Source of the DNA: an uncultured Lachnospiraceae bacterium
GTDB lineage: Bacteria > Bacillota > Clostridia > Lachnospirales > Lachnospiraceae
Reading direction: 5' to 3'
Assembly: GCA_910583815.1 (NCBI GenBank)
Contig: CAJTZB010000099.1
Location: forward strand, 1-9,188
Length of the DNA: 9,188 nucleotides
In this document: piece after piece, positions 1 to 5,949 of the stretch
Numbering within the stretch: the first letter of the stretch is position 1
Layout of the letters: every line of letters starts with the position of its first letter
The notes under the pieces: model-generated
Databases searched by the model: none
Told to the model about the DNA's origin: nothing
What the model saw: only the letters and a program-made list of their open reading frames with translations
Program-made: the position numbers and the translations under genes

Positions 1-569
1 ATACAACAAAAGATTTCTATTGCGCAACGGCTGTCTTGTTTGCATCCATGCTGACGGATTTTTTGGATGGGCAGATTGCAAGACGTTTTCATATGGTTAC
101 ACAATGGGGCAAGATGCTGGATCCATTTGCGGACAAACTGACGTTAGGCATCGTGCTTCTTGGCTTTACTTTCCGCTATCCTCTGATGTTTCTTGTGCTT
201 TTTGTTTTTTTGGTTAAAGAGTTGTTTATGGGTATTGCGGGGCTGCTGCTTATGAAAACCGGCTGGAGGACGGACGGAGCGATGTGGTGCGGCAAGGTTG
301 CCACTGCAGGGCTCTATGCCATCAGCATACTGATGCTTTGCCTGCCGGGACTGTCCCATTCTTTTCTGAATCTTTTGATGGCGGCGGAACTGCTGCTGAT
401 GCTTGTAGCACTTATAGCATACATGGAGCTCTATTGGGAAGTGACAAAAGAACTGCAAAAGACAGGAAAGAAATTTCGTGAAATGCAGGGAGAGAATATT
501 GATATGAAAGAAATTAAAACAAGGATAAAAGAACGCCACAGAAGCATAAAAAAGAAACTCCCTTTTTAA
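1..569 (+). CDS. pgsA: CDP-alcohol phosphatidyltransferase, PgsA-like (5' end outside window)
   Basis: Integral membrane enzyme of the CDP-alcohol phosphatidyltransferase family. The most likely activity is CDP-diacylglycerol plus glycerol-3-phosphate giving phosphatidylglycerophosphate, the committed step to phosphatidylglycerol. The reading frame is already open at base 3, so the N-terminus lies upstream of the window. The complete family signature D-x2-DG-x2-AR-x8-G-x3-D-x3-D is visible near the start of the visible part (TDFLDGQIARRF, then WGKMLDPFADK, about positions 54-140). It is followed by several hydrophobic segments. The last ~45 residues form a charged Lys/Glu/Arg-rich tail that looks cytoplasmic. 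The family is certain from the motif. The substrate (glycerol-3-phosphate rather than another alcohol) is inferred, because the motif alone does not separate PgsA from relatives. It precedes ispF by 94 bp, where B. subtilis has ispD. Confidence 0.8.
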   Translation, partial: TTKDFYCATAVLFASMLTDFLDGQIARRFHMVTQWGKMLDPFADKLTLGIVLLGFTFRYPLMFLVLFVFLVKELFMGIAGLLLMKTGWRTDGAMWCGKVATAGLYAISILMLCLPGLSHSFLNLLMAAELLLMLVALIAYMELYWEVTKELQKTGKKFREMQGENIDMKEIKTRIKERHRSIKKKLPF

Positions 570-583
570 TTCCGAAAAGGGAG
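558..583. terminator. Perfect 9-bp hairpin at the end of the pgsA-like gene, U-tract only on the minus strand
   Basis: Arms CTCCCTTTT (558-566) and AAAAGGGAG (575-583) pair perfectly around an 8-nt loop that contains the stop codon (567-569). On the + strand the hairpin is followed by A residues, so it does not look like a terminator for pgsA. Read on the minus strand, the second arm is followed by TTTCTTTTTT, the layout of an intrinsic terminator. It may instead act as a 3' stabilising or processing hairpin on the + transcript. Confidence 0.5.
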
Positions 584-663
584 AAAAAAATAGCATAACA
601 GGTGGCATGGGCTCTGAGGAAACACTTTAATCAGTATTTCCCTTTAGAAAGGCAGGTTAAATT

Positions 664-1248
664 ATGAGAATTGGAACAGGCTATGATGTACACCGTCTGG
701 CAAAAGATAGGGCGCTTGTGCTAGGAGGCGTTGTCATTCCTTATGAAAAAGGACTTTTGGGGCATTCAGATGCAGATGTGCTGCTGCATGCGGTAATGGA
801 CGCACTGCTTGGGGCAGCGGCGCTTGGGGATATAGGAAAGCATTTCCCGGATTCGGAGGAACGCTATCGTGGCATTTCCAGCCTTGCTTTGCTGAAGGAA
901 GTCAAATCGCTTTTGGATGCGGAACTGTACATTGTGGAAAATATTGATGCAACGATTGTTGCCGAGCATCCGAAACTTGCGCCATATCTTCAGGAGATGC
1001 GAGAAAATATAGCGAATGCACTTGGAATCGACATATCCCAAGTCAGCGTAAAGGCAACAACGGAGGAGGGACTTGGTTTTACCGGAAATGGCGAAGGGAT
1101 AGCAGCACAGGCAGTCTGTCTGCTTGAAAATATACGGAATTATTCTTTTGGAGGAGGCGGCGTGGGAGCATATGCCTATGAGGACGGTATGCAGCGCGGA
1201 ACCGACTGTTCCCGCTGTACAGGCTGCAAAGGAAGAATTCTTTCCTGA
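664..1248 (+). CDS. ispF: 2-C-methyl-D-erythritol 2,4-cyclodiphosphate synthase with a 40-residue C-terminal extension
   Basis: Cytoplasmic trimeric zinc enzyme of the MEP isoprenoid pathway. It converts 4-diphosphocytidyl-2-C-methylerythritol 2-phosphate to the 2,4-cyclodiphosphate with release of CMP. The N-terminal GTGYDVHRL gives metal ligands D8 and H10, with H42 the third ligand in LLHAV. H34 and D56 (GDIGKHFPDS) and the ATTEEGLGFTG segment (T132, E135) match the conserved active site. The family body (~157 residues) should end near GEGIAAQAVCLL (residue ~154). The ORF runs on to 194 residues with a Gly-rich stretch (GGGGVGAYAY) and a Cys-rich end (DCSRCTGCKG). This tail is not part of the known fold and may be a recent read-through into intergenic sequence. 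The start is the ATG opening the canonical MRIGTGYD N-terminus, with AAAGG about 10 nt upstream. cysE follows after 80 bp. Confidence 0.95.
   Translation: MRIGTGYDVHRLAKDRALVLGGVVIPYEKGLLGHSDADVLLHAVMDALLGAAALGDIGKHFPDSEERYRGISSLALLKEVKSLLDAELYIVENIDATIVAEHPKLAPYLQEMRENIANALGIDISQVSVKATTEEGLGFTGNGEGIAAQAVCLLENIRNYSFGGGGVGAYAYEDGMQRGTDCSRCTGCKGRILS
1191..1218 (+). other. RNA hairpin within the ispF tail, overlapping its cysteine codons
   Basis: Arms 1192-1201 and 1209-1217 give nine Watson-Crick pairs with one bulged C at 1197 and a 7-nt loop (1202-1208); G1191-U1218 can add a wobble pair. The hairpin overlaps Cys codons at 1207-1209 and 1216-1218; a third lies at 1225-1227. Pairing is seen by eye. 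A function is not established. Confidence 0.4.
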
Positions 1249-1249
1249 T

Positions 1250-1277
1250 GGCAGTATTGTTGTACAAATTGCCTTTT
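1250..1277 (+). terminator. Weak terminator-like hairpin between ispF and cysE
   Basis: GGCAGT-A-TTGT (1250-1260) pairs with ACAAATTGCC (1264-1273) around a 3-nt loop, with one bulged A and one G-U pair. TTTT follows at 1274-1277. The foot of the stem begins one base after the ispF stop codon. The U-tract is short, so partial termination, pausing or mRNA processing is more likely than full termination. Confidence 0.35.
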
Positions 1278-1328
1278 GACCCCAACATCATAAGATAGAA
1301 TGCAAGGTATGCTCCGGGAGGAATTGGT

Positions 1329-1979
1329 ATGGGCTTCATACGGTATGTCAAGGAAGAGATGCGGGTCATTATGGAACGCGATGCTGCAATAAAAACACCG
1401 ATGGAAGTATTTTTGTACCCAAGCTTTAAAGCAATTTTAAGGCACAGGATAGCACACTGGATGTATGTACGGAACTGGTATTACCTTGCCAGATGGTATT
1501 CCCAAAGAACCGCGCGGAAAACCGGGATTGAGATTCATCCGGGTGCGCAGATCGGAAAAGGCCTGTTTATTGACCACGGACATGGTGTCGTTATCGGAGA
1601 AACAGCGGTTATCGGAGACAACGTAACACTGTATCAGGGAGTCACGCTTGGCGGAACGGGAAAAGAAAAAGGAAAACGTCATCCGACGATTGGCAACAAT
1701 GTTATGATCAGTGCAGGGGCAAAGGTACTTGGTTCTTTTACGGTTGGGGAAAATTCCAAAATCGGTGCCGGTTCTGTTGTGCTGACGGAGGTACCTCCGA
1801 ATTCCACGGTGGTCGGCGTACCTGGCAGGGTAGTCAAACGAGATAACGTAAGGATTCCGAGAGAGGACATGGATCAGGTGCATCTGCCTGACCCTATTAT
1901 GAATGAAATCAATACTTTAAAGAAGACAGTGGATCTGCTGTGCAGGAAGTTAGAGGAAAAAACGGAAAAAGCAGAATAA
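1329..1979 (+). CDS. cysE: Serine O-acetyltransferase
   Basis: Cytoplasmic hexapeptide-repeat acyltransferase. It transfers acetyl from acetyl-CoA to L-serine to give O-acetylserine, the entry step of cysteine synthesis. The ~65 N-terminal residues form the helical domain. From about residue 68 comes the left-handed beta-helix: IHPGAQIGKGLFIDHGHG, then VVIGETAVIGDNVTLYQG, then the signature GGTGKEKGKRHPTIG. D82, H83 and H118 sit where the family has its catalytic and serine-binding residues. AGSVVLTEVPPNSTVVGVPGRVV is the typical end of the helix, followed by a ~45-residue charged tail. At 216 residues it is the short Bacillus-type form. A good ribosome binding site (GGGAGG near 1316-1321) supports this ATG. 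It lies upstream of cysS, coupling cysteine supply to cysteinyl-tRNA synthesis. Confidence 0.95.
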   Translation: MGFIRYVKEEMRVIMERDAAIKTPMEVFLYPSFKAILRHRIAHWMYVRNWYYLARWYSQRTARKTGIEIHPGAQIGKGLFIDHGHGVVIGETAVIGDNVTLYQGVTLGGTGKEKGKRHPTIGNNVMISAGAKVLGSFTVGENSKIGAGSVVLTEVPPNSTVVGVPGRVVKRDNVRIPREDMDQVHLPDPIMNEINTLKKTVDLLCRKLEEKTEKAE

Positions 1980-1990
1980 CACATCAGAGC

Positions 1991-2048
1991 GCAGGGCCGG
2001 ACGGTGTTCCGGCTCATGTGGCCTGCCAAAAGCAAACAGACTTGCTTT
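1991..2048 (+). other. Two hairpins in the cysE-cysS spacer
   Basis: The 94-bp spacer is structured. GCCGGA (1996-2001) pairs with TCCGGC (2008-2013) around a 6-nt loop. An outer GCAGG (1991-1995) can pair with CCTGC (2022-2026). A second hairpin pairs AAAGCAA (2029-2035) with TTGCTTT (2042-2048). Neither has a U-tract, so they are not classical terminators; they could mark an mRNA processing site or tune cysS translation. The spacer is too short for a T-box leader. Confidence 0.4.
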
Positions 2049-2073
2049 AGACAGTGCAGAAATAAGGAGGAAT

Positions 2074-3489
2074 ATGGAGAACAAGGTTGTTTTATTTAAT
2101 ACATTGACAAGAAAGACAGAGCAGCTTGTGCCAAGGACAGACGGAAAAATCGGTATGTATACATGTGGGCCTACGGTATATCATTTTGCACATATTGGGA
2201 ATCTGCGCTGCTATATCATGGAGGACATACTGGAAAAAACACTGCGTTATATTGGCTATGACGTAAAGCGCGTAATGAATATTACGGATGTCGGGCATCT
2301 TTCAAGCGACGGAGATACCGGTGAGGACAAGATGTTAAAAGGTGCAAAGCGGGAACATAAAACAGTTATGGAAATTGCGAAATTCTATACGGATGCATTT
2401 TTTTCCGATTGCGCAAAGCTGAATATTAAGCGTCCGGATGTTGTAGAACCGGCAACAAACTGTATTGACGGTTTCATTGAAATGGTACAGAAGCTGCTTG
2501 ATACAGGTTATGCTTATGTGGCAGGCGGCAATGTGTATTTTGATACCTCGAAGCTGGAAAATTACTATGTATTTTCCGGACAGTCAGAACAGGAACTGAT
2601 GGTTGGAGTCAGAGAAGATGTTGGAGAAGATTCTAATAAAAGGAACAAAAGTGACTTTGTACTTTGGTTTACGAAGTCGAAGTTTGATAATCAGGAACTG
2701 AAATGGGATAGTCCTTGGGGAGTCGGCTATCCGGGCTGGCATATTGAGTGCTCCTGTATTGGCATCAGACATCTGGGGGAATACATGGACATCCATTGCG
2801 GCGGAGTGGACAATATTTTTCCGCATCACACAAATGAGATTGCGCAGAGTGAAGCATACCTTGGGCATGCATGGTGCAGCTATTGGTTCCATGTACATCA
2901 TTTAAATGAAAAGGGCGGCAAAAAAATGAGCAAGTCAAACGGAGAATTTCTGACGCTTAGCTTGTTAGAAGAAAAGGGATACAATCCGTTGATATATCGT
3001 TTTTTCTGCCTGCAGTCGCATTACCGCAAGCCGCTGGAGTTTTCCTATGAGGTGCTTGACAATGTTGGTGTGGCGTATGATAAACTAAAAAAGAGAGTGC
3101 AAAGCCTTGCTGGGGACGGAGAGACAGAGGAGCAGAAATTTTCGGAATACCGTGCTCGCTTTGAAGGCGCGTTATGTGATGATTTGAATACTTCTATGGC
3201 AATCACGGTGATTTATGATGTACTGCGTGATGAAATGAACGATGCTACCAAGAGGGCGCTGATTCAAAGCTTTGATGAGGTGCTTTCCCTGAGCCTCTTC
3301 GTGGCAGAACAGCAAAAAGGGGAGGCAGATAAGGAACTGGAGGCTTATGTGCTTGAAAAGCTTGAGGAGCGCAAAGCGGCGAAAAAAGAAAAAGATTTTG
3401 CGAAAGCAGATGCAATTCGTGACGAGCTTGCCGCAAAAGGCGTTCAGATTAAGGACACAAGGGAAGGCACAGTATGGAGCATGCGTTAA
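2074..3489 (+). CDS. cysS: Cysteinyl-tRNA synthetase
   Basis: Class I aminoacyl-tRNA synthetase that charges tRNA-Cys with cysteine using ATP, in the cytoplasm. Zinc-binding C31 lies in MYTCGPTVY. The HIGH-type motif is HIGN (residues 40-43) in HFAHIGNLR, and KMSKS lies at 284-288. GWHIECSCIG and the DIHCGGVDNIFPHHTNE segment carry the other zinc and active-site residues typical of CysRS. The C-terminal part is the helical anticodon-binding bundle, ending with the AIRDELAAKGVQIKDTREGTVW-type segment expected at the end of the family. Length 471 is normal. A strong AAGGAGG (2064-2070) sits 3 nt from the ATG. The last 16 bases overlap the start of mrnC, suggesting translational coupling. Nothing is missing or unusual in the protein. 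Confidence 0.97.
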   Translation: MENKVVLFNTLTRKTEQLVPRTDGKIGMYTCGPTVYHFAHIGNLRCYIMEDILEKTLRYIGYDVKRVMNITDVGHLSSDGDTGEDKMLKGAKREHKTVMEIAKFYTDAFFSDCAKLNIKRPDVVEPATNCIDGFIEMVQKLLDTGYAYVAGGNVYFDTSKLENYYVFSGQSEQELMVGVREDVGEDSNKRNKSDFVLWFTKSKFDNQELKWDSPWGVGYPGWHIECSCIGIRHLGEYMDIHCGGVDNIFPHHTNEIAQSEAYLGHAWCSYWFHVHHLNEKGGKKMSKSNGEFLTLSLLEEKGYNPLIYRFFCLQSHYRKPLEFSYEVLDNVGVAYDKLKKRVQSLAGDGETEEQKFSEYRARFEGALCDDLNTSMAITVIYDVLRDEMNDATKRALIQSFDEVLSLSLFVAEQQKGEADKELEAYVLEKLEERKAAKKEKDFAKADAIRDELAAKGVQIKDTREGTVWSMR

Positions 3490-3944
3490 AGGAAACATTC
3501 GGACTTGGTGAGGTCAGGGCGGAGACGTATTCTCCGCTTGCCCTTGCTTATATCGGAGATTGTGCCTATGAGCTGACGATCCGGACGCTTTTGCTGAATA
3601 AGGGCAATGCGCCAGTGGACAAGCTGAACAGGCGTGCAAGTCTGCTTGCCAAGGCAGGAACGCAGTCGGAGATGGTCACTGCAATTTTTGACAGCTTAAG
3701 CGAAGAAGAACAGATGATTTACCGGCGCGGCAGGAATGCAAAAACATATACAATGGCAAAGAATGCTAGCGTTGGGGAATACCATCGGGCGACCGGCTTT
3801 GAGGCACTGGTTGGCTGGCTTTACTTAAAGGGTGATTATGAACGTATGGCAGAAATTATCCGTATGGGTTTTGAGGCAATTGATGCAGAGATTTTAAAGA
3901 AACCGGACACCATGCAGCAGAGTGAGGAAACAGAAGAGGGCTGA
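3474..3944 (+). CDS. mrnC: Mini-ribonuclease III (23S rRNA maturation)
   Basis: RNase III-like endonuclease lacking the double-stranded-RNA-binding domain. In Bacillus it trims the ends of 23S rRNA precursor, helped by ribosomal protein L3. The whole protein is one RNase III catalytic domain. SPLALAYIGDCAYEL carries acidic D29; the conserved YRRGRNAK lies near residues 83-90; and the ATGFEALVGWLYL block includes E110, the second catalytic acidic position. Length 156 is slightly above the Bacillus protein because of a Glu-rich tail. The ATG lies inside the end of cysS (16-nt overlap) and has AAGGGAAGG (3459-3467) at good spacing, so it is likely translated in coupling with cysS. Its position next to rlmB puts two 23S rRNA-processing steps in one transcript. 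Confidence 0.93.
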   Translation: MEHALKETFGLGEVRAETYSPLALAYIGDCAYELTIRTLLLNKGNAPVDKLNRRASLLAKAGTQSEMVTAIFDSLSEEEQMIYRRGRNAKTYTMAKNASVGEYHRATGFEALVGWLYLKGDYERMAEIIRMGFEAIDAEILKKPDTMQQSEETEEG

Positions 3945-3999
3945 GGATTTCAGGTTTTCAGATGCCTTTTTATACCATAAAAGAAGAAGGGATATTATT

Positions 4000-4740
4000 A
4001 TGAGATATGAAGAGTTCACTATAGAAGGAAGAAATGCCGTAATAGAAGCGTTCCGTGCCGGAAAACCAATAGATAAGCTTTTTATCCAAGACGGCTGTCA
4101 GGATGGCGCCATACAGACCATTCTGCGAGAGGCAAAAAAGGGAGATACGATTGTTAATTTTGTTGCCAAAGAACGTCTGGATCAGATGTCAGATACAAAA
4201 AAGCATCAAGGCGTAATTGCCTATGCAGCGGCTTATGAATATGCAGAAGTGGCAGATATGCTTGCCCTTGCAAAAGAGCGGGGCGAGGCTCCGTTCCTTA
4301 TTTTGCTGGATGGCATTGAAGACCCACATAACTTGGGGGCAATTATCCGTACCGCAAATCAGGCAGGTGCACATGGGGTCATTATTCCAAAGCGCCGTGC
4401 TGTTGGTCTTACGGCAACGGTTGCAAAAACTTCAGCAGGAGCGCTGAATTATACGCCGGTTGCCAAAGTTACAAACCTCGTGCAGACAATAGAAGAGCTG
4501 AAAAAACAAGGGCTTTGGTTTGCCTGCGCGGATATGAAAGGCGAAACGATGTACCGGCAGAACCTGACCGGACCAATAGGGCTTGTTATTGGCAGCGAGG
4601 GAGAAGGGGTCAGCCGTCTTGTAAAGGAAGCATGCGATTTCCATGCAGCTATCCCGATGAAAGGACAGATTGATTCTTTGAATGCATCAGTAGCAATGGG
4701 CATCCTTGCCTATGAAATTGTGCGGCAAAGGATGCAGTAA
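4000..4740 (+). CDS. rlmB: 23S rRNA (guanosine-2'-O-)-methyltransferase, SpoU/TrmH family
   Basis: SPOUT methyltransferase that uses S-adenosylmethionine to methylate a 23S rRNA guanosine 2'-hydroxyl (G2251 in E. coli numbering). The N-terminal substrate-binding domain starts EEFTIEGRNAVIEAF. The knotted catalytic domain shows all three SpoU motifs: EDPHNLGAIIRTA (107-119, with the motif-1 Asn and Arg), VIGSEGEGVSRLV (196-208) and IPMKGQIDSLNASVA (218-232). Length 246 matches the Bacillus protein. A GTG at 3922 in the same frame would add 26 residues, but it would run back into mrnC and has no family homology. The ATG at 4000 has AGAAGAAGGG (3982-3991) upstream and begins the conserved sequence, so I chose it. 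The exact target base is inferred from family membership. Confidence 0.93.
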   Translation: MRYEEFTIEGRNAVIEAFRAGKPIDKLFIQDGCQDGAIQTILREAKKGDTIVNFVAKERLDQMSDTKKHQGVIAYAAAYEYAEVADMLALAKERGEAPFLILLDGIEDPHNLGAIIRTANQAGAHGVIIPKRRAVGLTATVAKTSAGALNYTPVAKVTNLVQTIEELKKQGLWFACADMKGETMYRQNLTGPIGLVIGSEGEGVSRLVKEACDFHAAIPMKGQIDSLNASVAMGILAYEIVRQRMQ

Positions 4741-4776
4741 AGTATGGTTTTGTGCGCTGTGAGGGGAGGAATGTTC

Positions 4777-5400
4777 TTGGAAAAATACGAGAAGCTTGCA
4801 GACGAAGAACTGATTGTTCGGATTTCTTCAGGGGATGTTCAGGCAACGGATTTTTTGATGAACAAATATAAGAACCTCGTGCGCCAGAAAGCGCGTACTC
4901 TGTTTTTGGTAGGAGCGGACAAGGAGGACTTGATTCAGGAGGGAATGCTCGGGCTTTATAAGGCGGTCCGTGATTTTAAGCAGGAAAAGGAAACCTCCTT
5001 CCGGCACTTTGCAGAGCTTTGTATTACAAGGCAGATGTACAGCGCTATCAAAAGCTCAAATACAAAAAAGAACCTTCCGCTCAACAACTATGTCTCTTTT
5101 GACACAATGGCGGCAAGCGAAGCAGGGGAAGATGGGCAGGAAGGTCTGCATGAGCTGATTTTTGAAAAAATGTGCAATCCAGAGGAATTAATTATTGACA
5201 AAGAGACGGCAGATGTGCTAGAATATACTCTTGTAGGGCATTTGAGCAAGATGGAGAAAGAAGTCCTTTATTACTATATGCAGGATTATAACTACAGCCA
5301 GATTGCATCGGTTCTCGGCAAAGAAACAAAAGCAGTGGACAATGCCATACAGCGTATCAAAAAAAAGCTTACACAGGTCATCAAAGAACTTTCTGTGTAG
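4777..5400 (+). CDS. sigH: RNA polymerase sigma factor SigH (stationary phase/sporulation)
   Basis: Sigma-70 family factor of the SigH/Spo0H type, which directs RNA polymerase to early sporulation and stationary-phase promoters. Region 2 is clear: ADKEDLIQEGMLGLYKAVRDF, then SFRHFAELCITRQMYSAIKS (core binding and -10 recognition). Region 4 is at the end (LSKMEKEVLYYYMQDYNYSQI, then a helix-turn-helix with KAVDNAIQRIKKKL). The acidic linker between them is variable, as is usual. Three in-frame starts exist: ATG 4744, ATG 4771 and TTG 4777. GGGGAGGA (4763-4770) abuts 4771 but is ideally spaced for the TTG, which gives MEKYEKLADEEL, so I prefer 4777 (207 residues). The rae1/yacP gene found upstream of sigH in Bacillus is absent. 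A tRNA gene starts 7 nt after the stop. Confidence 0.92.
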   Translation: MEKYEKLADEELIVRISSGDVQATDFLMNKYKNLVRQKARTLFLVGADKEDLIQEGMLGLYKAVRDFKQEKETSFRHFAELCITRQMYSAIKSSNTKKNLPLNNYVSFDTMAASEAGEDGQEGLHELIFEKMCNPEELIIDKETADVLEYTLVGHLSKMEKEVLYYYMQDYNYSQIASVLGKETKAVDNAIQRIKKKLTQVIKELSV

Positions 5401-5407
5401 GAGATTT

Positions 5408-5479
5408 GCTGATGTGGCTCAGAGGTAGAGCACGTCCTTGGTAAGGACGGGGCCGCGGGTTCAATTCCCGCCATCAGCT
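5408..5479 (+). tRNA. tRNA-Thr (anticodon GGU)
   Basis: A complete cloverleaf can be drawn. The acceptor GCTGATG (5408-5414) pairs with CATCAGC (5472-5478), followed by discriminator T5479. The D stem is GCTC/GAGC. The anticodon stem CGTCC/GGACG encloses loop TTGGTAA, giving anticodon GGT (GGU in RNA, reading ACC/ACU threonine codons). The T stem GCGGG/CCCGC encloses TTCAATT. No CCA is encoded. It lies 7 nt after the sigH stop with no room for its own promoter, so it is probably released from the sigH transcript by RNase P and 3' processing. Confidence 0.96.
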
Positions 5480-5500
5480 TAGAAATTTAATATCAGAATC

Positions 5501-5538
5501 AAAAAATAAGGAAACCAGGCAGGTTTTCTTATTTTTTT
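5501..5538 (+). terminator. Strong intrinsic terminator after tRNA-Thr (bidirectional layout)
   Basis: AAAAAATAAGGAAACC (5501-5516) pairs with GGTTTTCTTATTTTTT (5522-5537), 16 pairs including one G-U, around the 5-nt loop AGGCA. The + strand ends in a run of T, and the minus strand also reads into T residues. It closes the sigH-tRNA transcript and separates the housekeeping block from the accessory genes. Confidence 0.9.
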
Positions 5539-5611
5539 GCCTTTTATGATAGCATCGTACACCGACGCTAATCTGTGTATTTACATCAGGATAGAAGTAT
5601 GCGGGAAGTTA

Positions 5612-5620
5612 TGCTATAAT
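5612..5620 (+). promoter_or_regulatory. Extended -10 promoter, probably for the kptA cluster
   Basis: TGCTATAAT (5612-5620) is a perfect extended -10 element. The expected -35 position (about 5592-5597, TAGAAG) is poor, so recognition would rest on the extended -10. The predicted start near 5627 lies just upstream of the left direct repeat of the foldback element. The kptA leader would then be about 360 nt long and include the element. Confidence 0.55.
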
Positions 5621-5635
5621 AGTGGACAGCAGGCA

Positions 5636-5645
5636 ATGGCAGCAT
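5636..5645 (+). repeat. Left flanking direct repeat (putative target-site duplication)
   Basis: ATGGCAGCAT is repeated exactly at 5950-5959, on the other side of the foldback element. It extends to 11 bp if the preceding A is counted. It extends to 12 bp with one mismatch (ATGGCAGCATGA against ATGGCAGCATAA), which makes the repeats flush with the terminal inverted repeats. Confidence 0.7.
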
Positions 5646-5647
5646 GA

Positions 5648-5949
5648 TTAGGCGTTTGCGAAACTCGATTATTTTGGAAATTTTATATAAAATTCAAACA
5701 TTGCATGCTGATGTTTTGGTCCTGCGCAGGCACGTTGATTTTTCGATTTTGTTCCGCAGCCCTGTTAATCTGCCCATGCGCAAACTCGCAGCAAAGCTGC
5801 TCAGACAGTGCGCATGTCGGCAGATAGGCATGCTCACAAAATCTTCAAAATCTGCCTAATTGCCTCGCGCAAGACCAAAATCACAGCATCGCAATCTTTC
5901 TGAATATAATCTAAATTTTTAGAAAATTTCGAGTTTCGCAAACGCCTAA
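5648..5949. mobile_element. MITE-like 302-bp foldback element
   Basis: The termini are perfect 21-bp inverted repeats (5648-5668 and 5929-5949; left end begins TTAGGCGTTTGCG). Complementarity continues inward almost to the centre: TTTTGGT/ACCAAAA (5714-5720/5874-5880), TGCGC/GCGCA (5723-5727/5867-5871), ATCTGCC/GGCAGAT (5768-5774/5819-5825), ATGCGC/GCGCAT (5776-5781/5810-5815), and a central hairpin GCAGC-AAA-GCTGC (5788-5800). Flanking direct repeats of 10-12 bp suggest insertion by transposition. No transposase is encoded; short open frames inside are by-products of the palindrome. TIR and duplication lengths resemble those known for IS4-family IS231-type elements, but the parent is not visible here. 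It fills most of the 446-bp gap between the terminator and kptA. Confidence 0.82.

Noticed and set aside
144..608. Long minus-strand open frames opposite pgsA and other genes
   Set aside because: They are antisense to clearly assigned genes, show Cys/His/Phe-rich low-quality composition and lack ribosome binding sites.
1160..1279. Alternative reading frame at the end of ispF ending FFPDGSIVVQIAF
   Set aside because: It is open only from an in-frame stop inside ispF, has no ribosome binding site and no recognisable similarity; kept only as a reminder that a frameshift near 1130 is possible.
1269..1301. Possible promoter before cysE (TTGCCT with TAAGAT, or TTGACC with TAGAAT)
   Set aside because: The first pair matches only 4 of 6 bases in each box, and the second has a 14-bp spacer; neither is good enough to annotate.
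1980..2073. T-box riboswitch upstream of cysS
   Set aside because: The spacer is 94 bp, without the length, specifier stem or terminator/antiterminator pair of a T-box.
5546..5647. A 33-codon open frame between the terminator and the foldback element
   Set aside because: It overlaps the extended -10 promoter, has no ribosome binding site and resembles no protein.
5644..5859. A 71-residue open frame inside the foldback element
   Set aside because: It starts in the left direct repeat and runs through the palindrome, has no ribosome binding site, and its composition follows the inverted repeat; it is a by-product of the element.
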